A stretch of DNA of 64,000 bases from contig JANQGH010000042.1 of the NCBI GenBank assembly GCA_028277405.1, forward strand, positions 62,001 to 126,000, in the 5' to 3' direction. The stretch is from Alphaproteobacteria bacterium. Lineage in GTDB: Bacteria > Pseudomonadota > Alphaproteobacteria > DSM-16000 > Inquilinaceae. Made by a program: the position numbers and the translations under genes. Below are positions 42,920 through 53,085 of the stretch, piece after piece. The notes under the pieces are model-generated. The model searched no databases. It had not been told where the DNA came from and saw nothing but the letters and a program-made list of their open reading frames with translations. The number at the start of each line of letters is the position of its first letter. Position 1 is the first letter of the stretch.

Positions 42920-43398
42920 TGCCGTCGCACCAGGAACAGCGGCTGCTGCCCTACACGCCGGAGCAGATGTTCAATCTGGTCGCTGATGTGGAGAAGTATC
43001 CGTCGTTTTTGCCCTGGTGCATCGCCTGCCGGGTGACCGAACGTCGCGACGATCTCTTGGTCGCCGATCTGATCATCGGCTTCAAGATGATCCGGGAACG
43101 GTTCACCAGCCGGGTGACGCTGGACCGGCCGCACCTGATCGATGTCGAGTACGTCAAAGGCCCGTTGAAGCATCTGGAGAATACCTGGCGCTTCGAGCCT
43201 GCCGAGGGCGGCTGCCAGATCCATTTCTCGGTGGATTTCGAGTTCCGCTCGAAAGTGCTGCAAAAGCTGATCGGCGGCCTGTTCCATCACGCCTACATGC
43301 GCATGGTTGGCGCCTTCGAAACCCGTGCCCATGCACTTTACCGAGACGGCAAACCTCAGGCGGCGCCGCTTCGCGCCGACAGCGTGCCCGGGCGCTGA
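42919..43398 (+). CDS. Coq10/RatA-type START-fold ubiquinone-binding protein
   Basis: 159 residues; polyketide-cyclase/START fold with LPYTPEQMFNLVADVEKYPSFLPWC in parts at the start and KGPLKHLENTWRF mid-protein. Coq10 homologues bind ubiquinone and support respiration; the E. coli homologue RatA was reported to act on ribosomes. Position after lipA is conserved in alphaproteobacteria. The last 43 bases overlap the 3' end of the convergent cinA-like gene. Confidence 0.88.
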   Translation: MPSHQEQRLLPYTPEQMFNLVADVEKYPSFLPWCIACRVTERRDDLLVADLIIGFKMIRERFTSRVTLDRPHLIDVEYVKGPLKHLENTWRFEPAEGGCQIHFSVDFEFRSKVLQKLIGGLFHHAYMRMVGAFETRAHALYRDGKPQAAPLRADSVPGR

Positions 43399-43880
43399 GC
43401 CGCCTCCGTCAGGCGTTCCAGCGCCTCCAGAACCGTGGCCGCGCGCACCTCAGACCGTTCCCCCGGGAACAGGTGGCAGCTGGCGTCCGTCTGGATCTCC
43501 CGTCCCGCGATGCCCAGGTAGACAAGGCCGACGGCCTTATCCGGCGTCTCACCCCCAGGGCCCGCGATCCCCGTTGCCGAAATCGCGATGTCGACACCGG
43601 CATGGGTCAAGGCGCCCTCCGCCATTGCCCGCGCGACTTCGTCCGAGACCGCGCCCTTTGCGGCCAGCAGGTCCGGCGAGACGCCCAGCATCTCCGTCTT
43701 CGCCCGGTTGGAATAGGTTACGTAGGCACGGTCCAAAATGTCCGACGAGCCTGGGATCTCGGTCAGCCAACCGCTGATCAGGCCGCCCGTACAGCTTTCC
43801 GCCGTCGCCAGATGCCAGCCGCGCTGACGCAGCGCCTCCAGGCAATCGATGGCGGCCCGTCTCAGGATCGCTGGTCTCAA
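43356..43880 (-). CDS. CinA C-terminal-domain protein (NMN amidase type)
   Basis: Stand-alone CinA C-terminal domain, like E. coli PncC, which deamidates nicotinamide mononucleotide. Motifs: LATAESCTGGLISGWLTEIP, YSNRAKTEMLGV and ISATGIAGPGG. TTG 43880 is preferred because GGAG lies 8 bases upstream and it begins just after the pgpA stop, giving 174 residues; the frame extends to a TTG at 43904. Its 3' end overlaps coq10 by 43 bases tail to tail. The N-terminal molybdopterin-binding half of full CinA is absent. Confidence 0.85.
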   Translation of the reverse strand: MRPAILRRAAIDCLEALRQRGWHLATAESCTGGLISGWLTEIPGSSDILDRAYVTYSNRAKTEMLGVSPDLLAAKGAVSDEVARAMAEGALTHAGVDIAISATGIAGPGGETPDKAVGLVYLGIAGREIQTDASCHLFPGERSEVRAATVLEALERLTEAAQRPGTLSARSGAA

Positions 43881-43884
43881 CGCT

Positions 43885-44373
43885 TCAGCTCCATAGTTGC
43901 CCAATCAGCCACAGACAGACGAGCGCGACCCCGCCGGCCGCGATGTCGTCAATCATGACGCCGAACGCGCCATCAATCTCGCGGTCCATCCAAGAGATCG
44001 GCCATGGCTTGGCGATGTCAATCAGGCGGAACAGAGCAAAGCCGATGAGATAGAGCCAGGGGTTGAGGCTCGCCACGGTGAGGGTCAGCCATTGGCCGGC
44101 GACCTCGTCGATGACGATAACGCTGGAATCCTTCTCGCCGCTCTTGCCGATCACATGGGCAGCCCAAATGCCGGTGCCAAAGGCGATCGCGGCGGCCGTG
44201 AGCAGGCCCCACGGGCCCACCCACAGCATGATCAGATAGGCGAGGGGCACGGCCACCGCCGAACCCCAGGTGCCCGACCCGGCACGGACCAGACCGATGC
44301 CGCCGGCCGTGGCCAGCAACGTGGCCGGATGCCAAAAGCCGACGCCGTTCGGCAGGTCGCGGAACACGGCCAT
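43885..44373 (-). CDS. pgpA: Phosphatidylglycerophosphatase A
   Basis: Removes phosphate from phosphatidylglycerophosphate to give phosphatidylglycerol. Motifs: GSGTWGSAVAVPLAYL, DEVAGQWLTL and FALFRLIDIAKPWPI, with several membrane helices. 162 residues. Start overlaps the ispDF stop by one base (TGATG); cinA follows after 4 bases. CdsA at 4.4 kb supplies the upstream precursor. Confidence 0.94.
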   Translation of the reverse strand: MAVFRDLPNGVGFWHPATLLATAGGIGLVRAGSGTWGSAVAVPLAYLIMLWVGPWGLLTAAAIAFGTGIWAAHVIGKSGEKDSSVIVIDEVAGQWLTLTVASLNPWLYLIGFALFRLIDIAKPWPISWMDREIDGAFGVMIDDIAAGGVALVCLWLIGQLWS

Positions 44374-45551
44374 CAGCCGACGGAGGTGATCGTCGCGACC
44401 GCTTGGGCCGCGATGCCTTCGCCGCGCCCAGTGAAGCCCAGGCGCTCGCTGGTCGTTGCCTTGACGCTGATGCGGTCGGCCTCGATCCCTAATAGCTGTT
44501 CAAGGCGGCCGACCATGGCGGCGCGGTGCGGTCCGATCTTTGGCGTCTCGCAGATCAAGGTGACGTCGACATGGGTGATCCGAAAGCCGCGCTCCAAAAC
44601 ACGGTCGCGGGCGAACGTCACGAACTGATCGGACGCCGCGCCTTTCCATTTAGCGTCGCTGGGCGGAAAGTGGCTGCCGATATCGCCGGACGCGATCGCT
44701 CCCAACAGTGCATCGGTCAGGGCGTGCAGTCCGACATCGGCGTCCGAATGGCCGATCAGACCCCCATCATGGGCGATGCGCACGCCGCACAGAACCACAT
44801 GGTTGCCAGGCCCCAGGCGATGAACGTCATAGCCCGACCCGACCCGCGTCTCGCCGCCGCCCATCAGCCGCGCCATGCGTTGCAAATCCTCCGCCCGGGT
44901 GATCTTCAGATTGTCGGCGTTACCCTCGACCAAGTCGACCGTCAAGCCATGCTCGACGGCCAGCGCTGCATCATCCGTGAAGGTCTGGGTGGCGGCACGG
45001 TACGCCTGCAAGAGGGCGGGGAAGCGAAAGCCCTGCGGCGTCTGCGCTCCGTAAAGGTGGCTGCGGTCCACCGTTTGCAACGGTCCATCATCGGCATCGC
45101 GCTTGATCGTTTCAACGATTGGCATTGCCGCAATCGCGCCATCGACGGTTTCCAGCGCGTCGATCACACGATCGATGGCGGCTGGCGACGGGTTGGGGCG
45201 CACGCCGTCATGCACGAGCACGAGATCCGGCCGCTGGTCGGCCAGTGCCTCCAGCCCCAGCGCGACACTGTCCTGCCGCGTGTCGGCCCCGACGATGACC
45301 TCGACGGGATGGTCGGCCGCCAGGTCTCGGACCCGCTCGACATGGCCACTCCCCACCACCAGCACGCCGCGCCGGACACGCTCGTGGCCCAGCACCCGAT
45401 CGAGTGTCCAGGCAAGCACCGGTCGGCCCAAGAGCGCGTGATACTGTTTGGGCAGCGTATCGCCGAACCGGCTGCCATGGCCGGCGGCCACGATGATCGC
45501 GGCGATGTCGGGTGGATCCGCCCCGTTTTGGAACATGGAGTGAACCGTCAT
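44373..45551 (-). CDS. ispDF: Bifunctional IspD/IspF
   Basis: Two MEP-pathway enzymes in one chain. IspD (about 1-225): [35 protein letters not shown]; couples MEP to CTP. IspF (about 233-392): [42 protein letters not shown]; cyclises to MEcPP. 392 residues, complete in both halves. Fusion is common in alphaproteobacteria; IspE lies elsewhere. Divergent from dusB. Confidence 0.96.
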   Translation of the reverse strand: MTVHSMFQNGADPPDIAAIIVAAGHGSRFGDTLPKQYHALLGRPVLAWTLDRVLGHERVRRGVLVVGSGHVERVRDLAADHPVEVIVGADTRQDSVALGLEALADQRPDLVLVHDGVRPNPSPAAIDRVIDALETVDGAIAAMPIVETIKRDADDGPLQTVDRSHLYGAQTPQGFRFPALLQAYRAATQTFTDDAALAVEHGLTVDLVEGNADNLKITRAEDLQRMARLMGGGETRVGSGYDVHRLGPGNHVVLCGVRIAHDGGLIGHSDADVGLHALTDALLGAIASGDIGSHFPPSDAKWKGAASDQFVTFARDRVLERGFRITHVDVTLICETPKIGPHRAAMVGRLEQLLGIEADRISVKATTSERLGFTGRGEGIAAQAVATITSVG

Positions 45552-45676
45552 TGGCTAGTCAGTCGCGCGCGACCCTAGGCGTGTCGGCAATTCGTGGCAA
45601 TGACACTGGCAAAATGCTGCGCAAGCCTATTGAGTTTGCTGAGAATTGCGCTAGTTTGCCCAAATACTGCGCACGC

Positions 45677-46699
45677 ATGGGCATTGCACAAAACATGGGC
45701 ATTTGTATTGGCCCCGTTCAACTGAATACCCCGGTTATCCTGGCGCCGATGTCCGGCATCACGGATCGGCCGTTTCGCTCGCTGGTCAAGCGGCTGGGCG
45801 CGGGCCTCGTCGTTTCGGAGATGATCGCCAGCCGCGAGATGCTGCGCGCGGCCAAGCATATGCAGCGCGCATCGACCGACTGTGCTGAGGAATACCCGAT
45901 GTCGGTGCAACTCGCCGGACACGACCCGGCGATCATGGCGGACGCGGCGCGCATGAATGTCGATCGCGGGGCCGCCATCATCGACATCAATTTCGGCTGT
46001 CCGGCAAAGCAGGTGACCTCGAAGCTCTGCGGTTCGGCCCTGATGCGCGACGAGGAACTGGCGACGCGGATCATGGCGGCGGTGGTCGACGCGGTCGAGG
46101 CGCCGGTGACCGTGAAGATGCGCATGGGCTGGAATCACGACGATCTGAACGCGCCCAGGCTGGCGCGGCGAGCGGAGCAGGTGGGCATTCGCATGGTTAC
46201 CGTCCATGGCCGTACGCGCATGCAGAAATACACCGGCTCGGCGGACTGGCGGTTCATCCGCTCGGTCAAGGAGGCGGTGGCAATTCCGGTGATCGCCAAT
46301 GGCGATATCGTGACGTTGGCGGACATTGACCGCTGCCTGGCCGACAGCGGCGCCGACGGGATCATGATCGGACGCGGCGCTCAGGGGCGCCCTTGGTTCA
46401 TCGCGCAAGCGATCGACCATTGCGCCGGCAAGCCCGTGCGGTCGCCACCGTCGCTGGCGGAACAAGGACGGCTGATCCGCGACCACTATGTCGACATGCT
46501 CGACCATTACGGCGAACGGCGCGGCCTGCGCAATGCGCGCAAGCATTTGTGCTGGTACGCCAAAGGCCTGCGCGATGCGGCCGGATTCCGTCGGGCGGTC
46601 AATACCGAAGACGATCCGGATCAAGTCCTGGCGTTGATCGCCCGCTTCTTCGGTGGCGAGCCAGGTGCGGAGGCCGCGATACCGCGGTTGGCTGCCTGA
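45677..46699 (+). CDS. dusB: tRNA-dihydrouridine synthase B (NifR3)
   Basis: FMN enzyme that reduces uridines in the tRNA D-loop. Motifs: VILAPMSGITDRPFR, INFGCPAKQVTSKLCGSAL, VKMRMGW, TVHGRTRMQKYTG, VIANGDI, MIGRGAQGRPW. None of the in-frame ATGs (45614, 45677, 45695) has a clear SD; 45677 or 45695 fits the family. About 340 residues. The stop overlaps ntrB (TGATG). This is the classic nifR3 position upstream of ntrBC. Confidence 0.93.
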   Translation: MGIAQNMGICIGPVQLNTPVILAPMSGITDRPFRSLVKRLGAGLVVSEMIASREMLRAAKHMQRASTDCAEEYPMSVQLAGHDPAIMADAARMNVDRGAAIIDINFGCPAKQVTSKLCGSALMRDEELATRIMAAVVDAVEAPVTVKMRMGWNHDDLNAPRLARRAEQVGIRMVTVHGRTRMQKYTGSADWRFIRSVKEAVAIPVIANGDIVTLADIDRCLADSGADGIMIGRGAQGRPWFIAQAIDHCAGKPVRSPPSLAEQGRLIRDHYVDMLDHYGERRGLRNARKHLCWYAKGLRDAAGFRRAVNTEDDPDQVLALIARFFGGEPGAEAAIPRLAA

Positions 46700-47841
46700 T
46701 GGTCGGCTCGGCAACTGGCGCCCTGCGGCGTTTGCGGCGCAACGCCTCGCTCGACCCGTCCGCCATTCTGAACGCCCTGCCGTTCCCGCTGTTGATCGTC
46801 GACTGCGACTATACGATCCGCTTGGTCAACATCGAGGCGCAGCAGTTTTTCGATGCCAGCGACAGCGCCCTGATTGGTCGCGAGTTGACGACCCTGCTGC
46901 CGGCGGACAGCCCGGTCTTCCAGTTGATCGACATGGTCCTGGCGCGCAGCGCCAGCCTGTCGGACTACGGCGTCGATCTGGAAAGCCCGCGCATCGGTCG
47001 GCATGTGGTGACCCTGACGGCCGCGCCCTTTGGCGACGGCAACGATCGTGTCGTCCTGTCGTTCCACCTGATCTCCATGGCCCGCCATATCGAACATCAG
47101 CTGACCCATCGCGGCGCGGCGCGGTCGGTCTCGGCCATGGCGTCGATGCTGGCCCACGAGGTAAAAAACCCGCTGTCAGGCATTCGCGGGGCGGCGCAAT
47201 TGCTGGAACAGACGGCCGCCGATCAAGACCGAGAGTTGACGCGGCTGATCTGCGACGAGGCCGACCGCATCGTCTCCATGGTCAACCGCATGGAGGTGTT
47301 CACCGACGAGGCGGTGCCGGAACGCGCGGCCGTCAACATCCACACCGTTCTGGATCGGGTCCGCAAGCTGGCGCAGAACGGCTTTGCCCGTCCCATCCGC
47401 TTTGTCGAACGCTACGATCCGTCGCTGCCGCCGGTGCTGGCCAACCACGATCAACTGGTCCAGGTCTTTTTGAACCTGGTGAAGAACGCCGCTGAGGCTG
47501 CGCCCGGCGAGGGCGGCGAGATCGTGCTGACCACCAGCTATCAGCGTGGCGTGTCCATAGCGTTGCCGGGCACCGGCGCACGGGTACACCTGCCGATCGC
47601 CGTGACGGTCGCGGACAATGGCGAGGGCGTCGCGGAAGAACTGCGCGACCATCTCTTCGACCCGTTCGTCACTACCAAGCAAAACGGCTCGGGCCTGGGC
47701 CTTGCCCTGGTGGCCAAGATCGTCGGCGATCATGGCGGCTTCGTCGGCTTCGAGGAACGGCCGCACGGCACCGCCTTTAAGGTTTCATTGCCGATGGCGT
47801 CGGAACTGCCGGCGCAAAACCACTTCCGCGAGGGGGCTTAG
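46699..47841 (+). CDS. ntrB: Nitrogen regulation sensor kinase/phosphatase NtrB
   Basis: Cytoplasmic histidine kinase that sets the phosphorylation state of NtrC under PII control. PAS domain at about 20-130 (ALPFPLLIVDCDYTIRLVN); HisKA with the phospho-His in LAHEVKNPLSGIRGAAQLLE; ATPase N-box LVKNAAEAA, G1 VADNGEGV, and DPFVTTKQNGSGLGLALV. 380 residues, no membrane helix. It begins inside the dusB stop; the open frame upstream in dusB is not coding. ntrC follows after 3 bases. Confidence 0.95.
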   Translation: MVGSATGALRRLRRNASLDPSAILNALPFPLLIVDCDYTIRLVNIEAQQFFDASDSALIGRELTTLLPADSPVFQLIDMVLARSASLSDYGVDLESPRIGRHVVTLTAAPFGDGNDRVVLSFHLISMARHIEHQLTHRGAARSVSAMASMLAHEVKNPLSGIRGAAQLLEQTAADQDRELTRLICDEADRIVSMVNRMEVFTDEAVPERAAVNIHTVLDRVRKLAQNGFARPIRFVERYDPSLPPVLANHDQLVQVFLNLVKNAAEAAPGEGGEIVLTTSYQRGVSIALPGTGARVHLPIAVTVADNGEGVAEELRDHLFDPFVTTKQNGSGLGLALVAKIVGDHGGFVGFEERPHGTAFKVSLPMASELPAQNHFREGA

Positions 47842-47844
47842 GTA

Positions 47845-49299
47845 GTGGCCGCCCCGTCGACCATTCTCGTCGCCGACGATGACCGGGCGATCCGCACTGT
47901 GCTGTCCCAAGCGCTGGGCCGGCTTGGCTATGACGTGCGTACGACGGGCACGGCCGCGTCGCTGTGGAGCTGGCTGGAGCAAGGGCAGGGCGATCTGGTC
48001 ATCACCGACGTCGTGATGCCGGATGAAAACGGCCTCGACATGCTGCCGCGCATCAAGCGGGCCCGGCCGGACCTGCGCGTCGTGGTCATGTCGGCACAGA
48101 ACACGTTGCTGACGGCCGTGAAGGCGACGGAGCGCGGGGCGTTCGAATACCTGCCGAAGCCGTTCGACCTGAAAGAGCTGATCAATGTGGTCGAACGGGC
48201 GCTGACCACACCCAGAACCGCCGATGGCGGTGCCGCCCCCAACGATATGGAGGGCGACGAGCGGCTGCCGCTGATCGGCCGGTCGCCGGCCATGCAGGAG
48301 ATCTATCGGATCATGGCCCGGCTGATGGCCACGGATCTGACGGTCATGATCGCCGGCGAAAGCGGTACCGGGAAAGAGCTGGTCGCGCGCGCCCTGCACG
48401 ATTACGGCAAGCGCCGGGCGGGACCGTTCGTTGCGATCAACATGGCGGCGATCCCGCGCGAACTGATCGAATCGGAGCTGTTCGGTCACGAGCGGGGGGC
48501 CTTCACCGGCGCCACCCAGAGGTCCACCGGTCGTTTCGAACAGGCGCAAGGCGGGACGCTGTTCCTTGACGAGATCGGCGACATGCCGATGGAGGCGCAG
48601 ACCCGGCTGCTGCGGGTGTTGCAGGAAGGCGAATACACCACGGTCGGCGGACGCACGCCGATCCGCGCCGATGTGCGCATCATCGCCGCGACCCACCGTG
48701 ACCTGCGCCACCACATCCGCCAAGGCCTGTTCCGCGAGGATCTGTTCTATCGGCTGAACGTCGTGCCGATCAAACTGCCGGCCCTGCGCGACCGGCTGGA
48801 GGATGTGCCGGCCCTGGTCAGCCATTTCCTCGGCCAGGCCAGCCGCGAGGGGTTGCCGCTGAAAAGCCTCAGCAAGGCGGCCCTGGATCAGCTCTCCAAT
48901 CACAACTGGCCCGGCAATGTGCGGGAGCTGGAAAATCTGGTCCGCCGCCTGGCCGCCCTTTACAGCCAGGAAGTCATCAGCGCCGACGTCATCGCGGAGG
49001 AACTGAAGGACCTGCCGGCGAGCCCGTCCGAAGAGGCCGGCCCGCGCCGCAACGAAACGCTGGGCGAAGCGGTGGAAAGGCATTTGCGCGACCATTTCGA
49101 TGCCCATGCCGACGGGCTGCCGGCGCCCGGCCTTTACGACCGCGTGCTCGCGGAAGTCGAGCGGCCCTTGCTCAGCCTCAGCCTGGCCGCGACCCGTGGC
49201 AATCAGATCAAGGCCGCCCAGCTGTTGGGCATCAACCGCAATACGTTGCGCAAGAAGCTTCGCGAGTTAGACATCCAGGTTGTCCGCGGCGTAAAGTAG
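47845..49299 (+). CDS. ntrC: Nitrogen regulator NtrC (sigma54 activator)
   Basis: Response regulator and AAA+ activator of sigma54 promoters. Receiver with phospho-acceptor Asp55 ([12 protein letters not shown]). AAA+ domain: Walker [19 protein letters not shown] and the sigma54-contact loop GAFTGA in [15 protein letters not shown], which is intact. C-terminal Fis-type HTH ([20 protein letters not shown]). 484 residues, GTG start. Confidence 0.96.
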   Translation: MAAPSTILVADDDRAIRTVLSQALGRLGYDVRTTGTAASLWSWLEQGQGDLVITDVVMPDENGLDMLPRIKRARPDLRVVVMSAQNTLLTAVKATERGAFEYLPKPFDLKELINVVERALTTPRTADGGAAPNDMEGDERLPLIGRSPAMQEIYRIMARLMATDLTVMIAGESGTGKELVARALHDYGKRRAGPFVAINMAAIPRELIESELFGHERGAFTGATQRSTGRFEQAQGGTLFLDEIGDMPMEAQTRLLRVLQEGEYTTVGGRTPIRADVRIIAATHRDLRHHIRQGLFREDLFYRLNVVPIKLPALRDRLEDVPALVSHFLGQASREGLPLKSLSKAALDQLSNHNWPGNVRELENLVRRLAALYSQEVISADVIAEELKDLPASPSEEAGPRRNETLGEAVERHLRDHFDAHADGLPAPGLYDRVLAEVERPLLSLSLAATRGNQIKAAQLLGINRNTLRKKLRELDIQVVRGVK

Positions 49300-49365
49300 C
49301 GTCCAGACGCTTGCTGCTAGACGGTCTGGTGATAGATGTCCGTCGCGGAGGACTAGCGAACCAAC

Positions 49366-51645
49366 ATGAGCACCGATCTCGCCACCGGTGGCCTGACCGG
49401 CCGGAAGGACGACAGCTTCTGGCGACGATTGCTCGCCTGGACCGGCGGCCGAAACTTCACCAGCCGACTGGCGCTGATACTGACCGTCGCGGCCCTGGCG
49501 GCCGGCATCGCCACCTACTTCGCGCTGACCGAAAGCCCGCCCTTCGGCCACGACCCGGAAACAGTGTTCGTTTTGCTGAACATCGATCTGGTGATCCTGC
49601 TGTTGCTGGGCGCGGTGATCGCCCGGCGTTTGGCGGCCCTGTTGATAGAACGCCGCCGTGGCCGCGCCGGCTCGCGCTTGCACATTCGCCTGGCCGCCCG
49701 ATTCAGTGTGGTGGCCATCATCCCGGCGATCGTGGTGGCGACCTTTTCCGCGCTGTTCTTCCAGTTTGGCGTCCAGGCCTGGTTTTCCGATCGTGTGAGC
49801 ACGGCGATCAACGAATCGCTGTCGGTCGCCGAGGCCTATCTGGCCGAACATCAGCAGATCTTGCGCAGCGATGCGCTGGAGATGGCGCGCGAAATCGAAA
49901 ACCAGGTGCAGGTCTCGCCCCAGACGATCAGCGACCCCAACCGGTTCAACCTGTATCTCAACCTGCTGGCCGACGTGCGGAACATCCCCGAAGCGATGGT
50001 CATCGAAGGCACGGGGCGAGTGCTGGCGCAGACCCGACTGGCCTTCACCATACAGTTCGTCACCCTGCCGGAGGAGTTACTGAACGCGGCACGGGACGAT
50101 GAGGTCCTGCTGCTGGAGGACGAGATCGACGATCGCGTCCGTGCCGTCGTCCGGCTCGATAACATGGTCGATACGTTCCTCGTGATCGGCCGCTTCGTCG
50201 AGTCCCAGGTCATCGGCCATATGGAGCAGACCCAGGGTGCTGTGGCCGAGTACCAGAACCTTCAGGACCGGTCGGCCAATCTGCAGATCACCTTCACGCT
50301 GATCTATCTGGTCGTGGCCCTGTTGCTGTTGATGATCTCCGTATGGATCGGGCTGATGTTCGCCGACTCGCTGGTCACGCCGATCGGCTCGCTGATCACG
50401 GCCGCCGAACGGGTGCGATCGGGCGACCTGACGGCCCGGGTTGAGCCAAGCGAGGCGCGGGACGAGTTGAACAGCCTGGGCCGCGCCTTCAACCGCATGA
50501 CCAGCCAGTTGGAAAGCCAGCGGCACGAGCTGGTCGAAGCCAATGCCCAGCTGGACATGCGCCGCCGGTTTACCGAGGCGGTGTTGACCGGCGTCAGCGC
50601 AGGCGTCTTGGGCCTCGACGCCGACGGTAAAATCACCCTGCCGAACCCGTCGGCGCTGAGGCTGCTGGGCCAGCCGCAAAACGACCTGATCGGGCGCCCG
50701 CTCAGCGAAGCCGTGCCGGAGATGGCCGAACTGATGCGCTCCATCCGCCGCCGCCCGTCGCGCCTGGTGGAATCACAGGTCAAGATCAACCGTGGCGCGG
50801 AGGGACGTACGCTGCTGGTGCGCATCTCGGCGGAGCGGGACGGCGGCCGCGTGCAGGGCTATGTCGCGACGTTCGACGACGTCACGGAACTGCTCTCCGC
50901 CCAGCGCAAGGCGGCCTGGGCGGATGTCGCCCGTCGCATTGCCCACGAGATCAAGAACCCGCTGACGCCGATCCAACTGTCGGCCGAGCGGTTGCAGCGT
51001 CGCTATCTGAAAGAAATCCAGAGCGACCCTGAGACCTTTGTCGAATGCACCGACACCATCGTGCGCCAGGTCGGCGACATCGGCCGCATGGTCGACGAAT
51101 TCTCCGCCTTTGCCCGCATGCCCAACCCGGTGATGCAGGCCGAGGACATGACAAGGCTGGCCGCCGATGCCTTGGCGCTGCAGCGCAACGCCTATCCGAC
51201 CGTGCAGTTCGAGCTTGATGCGGGCGAAGGGGAGATGCCCGTGCTGTGCGACGCGCGGCAGATCCAGCAGGTTCTCACCAACATCTTGCAAAACGCCCTC
51301 GACGCGATCGATGGGCGCGTCGCCTCAACCGATGGGTCATCCTTGCCGCCGGGCGCGATCAGGCTCGCCTTACGAAGAATTGACGGCGAGATCGCCACAA
51401 TCGTCGAGGACAACGGCAGAGGCCTGCCATCGTCCGATCGGGACCGGCTGACGGAGCCCTATGTTACGACACGCGAAAAGGGAACCGGGCTTGGCCTGGC
51501 CATTGTGAAGAAGATCATTGAAGATCATGGTGGCCGGCTGCAACTTGATGACCGCGACGGGGGCGGGACGCGGGTGACTGTCTTTCTGCCGCAATTGTCG
51601 CGCGATACCTCTGCATCGGCTGGAGCGGACGACCAAACAAAGTAA
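49366..51645 (+). CDS. ntrY: Membrane sensor kinase NtrY
   Basis: Transmembrane histidine kinase partner of NtrX. Three helices near the N-terminus (about 29-49, 64-90, 108-135), a periplasmic sensor region (about 136-300), a fourth helix (about 308-330), HAMP, a PAS domain (about 405-470), HisKA with IAHEIKNPLTPIQLSAERLQ and a catalytic domain with VEDNGRGLP and TTREKGTGLGLAIVKK. 759 residues. The 66-base gap before it holds a weak inverted repeat (CCAGAC/GTCTGG). Confidence 0.95.
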   Translation: MSTDLATGGLTGRKDDSFWRRLLAWTGGRNFTSRLALILTVAALAAGIATYFALTESPPFGHDPETVFVLLNIDLVILLLLGAVIARRLAALLIERRRGRAGSRLHIRLAARFSVVAIIPAIVVATFSALFFQFGVQAWFSDRVSTAINESLSVAEAYLAEHQQILRSDALEMAREIENQVQVSPQTISDPNRFNLYLNLLADVRNIPEAMVIEGTGRVLAQTRLAFTIQFVTLPEELLNAARDDEVLLLEDEIDDRVRAVVRLDNMVDTFLVIGRFVESQVIGHMEQTQGAVAEYQNLQDRSANLQITFTLIYLVVALLLLMISVWIGLMFADSLVTPIGSLITAAERVRSGDLTARVEPSEARDELNSLGRAFNRMTSQLESQRHELVEANAQLDMRRRFTEAVLTGVSAGVLGLDADGKITLPNPSALRLLGQPQNDLIGRPLSEAVPEMAELMRSIRRRPSRLVESQVKINRGAEGRTLLVRISAERDGGRVQGYVATFDDVTELLSAQRKAAWADVARRIAHEIKNPLTPIQLSAERLQRRYLKEIQSDPETFVECTDTIVRQVGDIGRMVDEFSAFARMPNPVMQAEDMTRLAADALALQRNAYPTVQFELDAGEGEMPVLCDARQIQQVLTNILQNALDAIDGRVASTDGSSLPPGAIRLALRRIDGEIATIVEDNGRGLPSSDRDRLTEPYVTTREKGTGLGLAIVKKIIEDHGGRLQLDDRDGGGTRVTVFLPQLSRDTSASAGADDQTK

Positions 51646-51660
51646 CCATGACAGGGACCT

Positions 51661-53070
51661 ATGGCGCACGACATATTGGTCGTTGACGACGAAGCGGACA
51701 TTCGCCTGCTGCTCAGCGGGATCCTGAACGACGAGGGCTACAAGACGCGCCAGGCGGCCAACGCGGACGCGGCGCTGGAGGCTTTCGGCGGCGGCGTGCC
51801 GAGCCTCGTGATCCTGGATGTCTGGCTGCAGAACAGCCGGCTGGACGGGCTTGACCTGCTAGACGAGGTCAAGCGGCAGTACCCGTCCGTGCCGGTCGTT
51901 ATGATCAGCGGGCACGGCAATATCGAAATGGCGGTCAACGCCATCCGCCGCGGCGCCTACGACTTCATCGAAAAGCCGTTCAAGACCGACCGGTTGCTGT
52001 TGCTGGTCGAGCGCGCGATCGAGGCCGCACATCTGCGCCGCGAGATCGCCCAGTTGAAACAGCGGGCAGGGGTCGATGCCGAACTGATCGGCAGCTCGAA
52101 CGCCATCTCCAACCTGAACCAGCAGATCAGCCGGGTCGCGCCGACGGGCAGCCGTGTCCTGATCACCGGACCTGCCGGGGCGGGCAAGGAGGTTCTGGCC
52201 CGGCTTCTCCATGCGCGCTCCAAGCGCGCGAACGGCCCGTTCGTGGTGCTGAACTGTGCCGCCCTGCACCCCGACAGGCTGGAGGAGGAACTGTTCGGGG
52301 TCGAAAATGACGATGGCGAGGGGCCGCGCAAGATCGGCACCCTGGAGCAGGCCGATGGTGGCACCCTGCTGCTGGACGAAATCGCCGACATGCCGCTGGC
52401 CACGCAGGGCAAGATCGTCCGCGTTTTGCAGGATCAATCCTTTATCCGCGAAGGCGGGCAGGCGCGCATCGAGGTCGACGTGCGGGTGATCGCCTCGTCC
52501 AACCGGGACATTCCTTATGAGATCCAGGAAGGTCACTTTCGCGAGGATCTCTACTACCGCCTGAACGTCGTGCCGATCCGGGTGCCGGCGCTGGCCGAGC
52601 GCACGGATGACATTCCGGCACTGTGCGAATACTTCATGGAGCGTTCGGCCGAGATGCAGGGCCTGCCGCCGCGCGAAATCGGCGCGGACGCAATGGCCGC
52701 CTTGCAGGCCTATGGCTGGCCCGGCAATGTGCGCCAACTGCGTAACGTCATCGACTGGCTGCTGATCATGGCGGGCGGCGATACCGACAAGCCGCTGCAC
52801 GCCGACATGTTGCCGCCGGAAATCGGCTCGATCACGCCCGCGGTGCTGAAGCTTGACAAGGGGACGGAGCTGATGTCCCTGGCGCTGCGTGACGCCAGGG
52901 AGATGTTCGAACGCGAGTATTTGATGTCCCAACTCAACCGCTTTAACCGCAACATCAGCCGAACGGCGGAGTTCGTGGGCATGGAGCGGTCCGCCCTGCA
53001 CCGGAAGCTGAAAAGCCTCGGCGTTCATGTTTCGGACCGGGTCGCCAAGGTCGTGACCGATGAGCGTTAG
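51661..53070 (+). CDS. ntrX: Response regulator NtrX, lacking the GAFTGA loop
   Basis: Receiver with Asp53 (VILDVWLQNSRLDG). The AAA+ domain has Walker A ITGPAGAGKEVLARLL, but the sigma54 loop is replaced: after ELFGVENDDGEGPRKIG there is no GAFTGA. A Fis-type HTH ends the protein (NRNISRTAEFVGMERSALHR). 469 residues. Loss of GAFTGA is usual in NtrX and implies control without sigma54 remodelling. It starts 15 bases after ntrY. Confidence 0.95.
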   Translation: MAHDILVVDDEADIRLLLSGILNDEGYKTRQAANADAALEAFGGGVPSLVILDVWLQNSRLDGLDLLDEVKRQYPSVPVVMISGHGNIEMAVNAIRRGAYDFIEKPFKTDRLLLLVERAIEAAHLRREIAQLKQRAGVDAELIGSSNAISNLNQQISRVAPTGSRVLITGPAGAGKEVLARLLHARSKRANGPFVVLNCAALHPDRLEEELFGVENDDGEGPRKIGTLEQADGGTLLLDEIADMPLATQGKIVRVLQDQSFIREGGQARIEVDVRVIASSNRDIPYEIQEGHFREDLYYRLNVVPIRVPALAERTDDIPALCEYFMERSAEMQGLPPREIGADAMAALQAYGWPGNVRQLRNVIDWLLIMAGGDTDKPLHADMLPPEIGSITPAVLKLDKGTELMSLALRDAREMFEREYLMSQLNRFNRNISRTAEFVGMERSALHRKLKSLGVHVSDRVAKVVTDER

Positions 53071-53085
53071 AACCGGGGACGGCGG

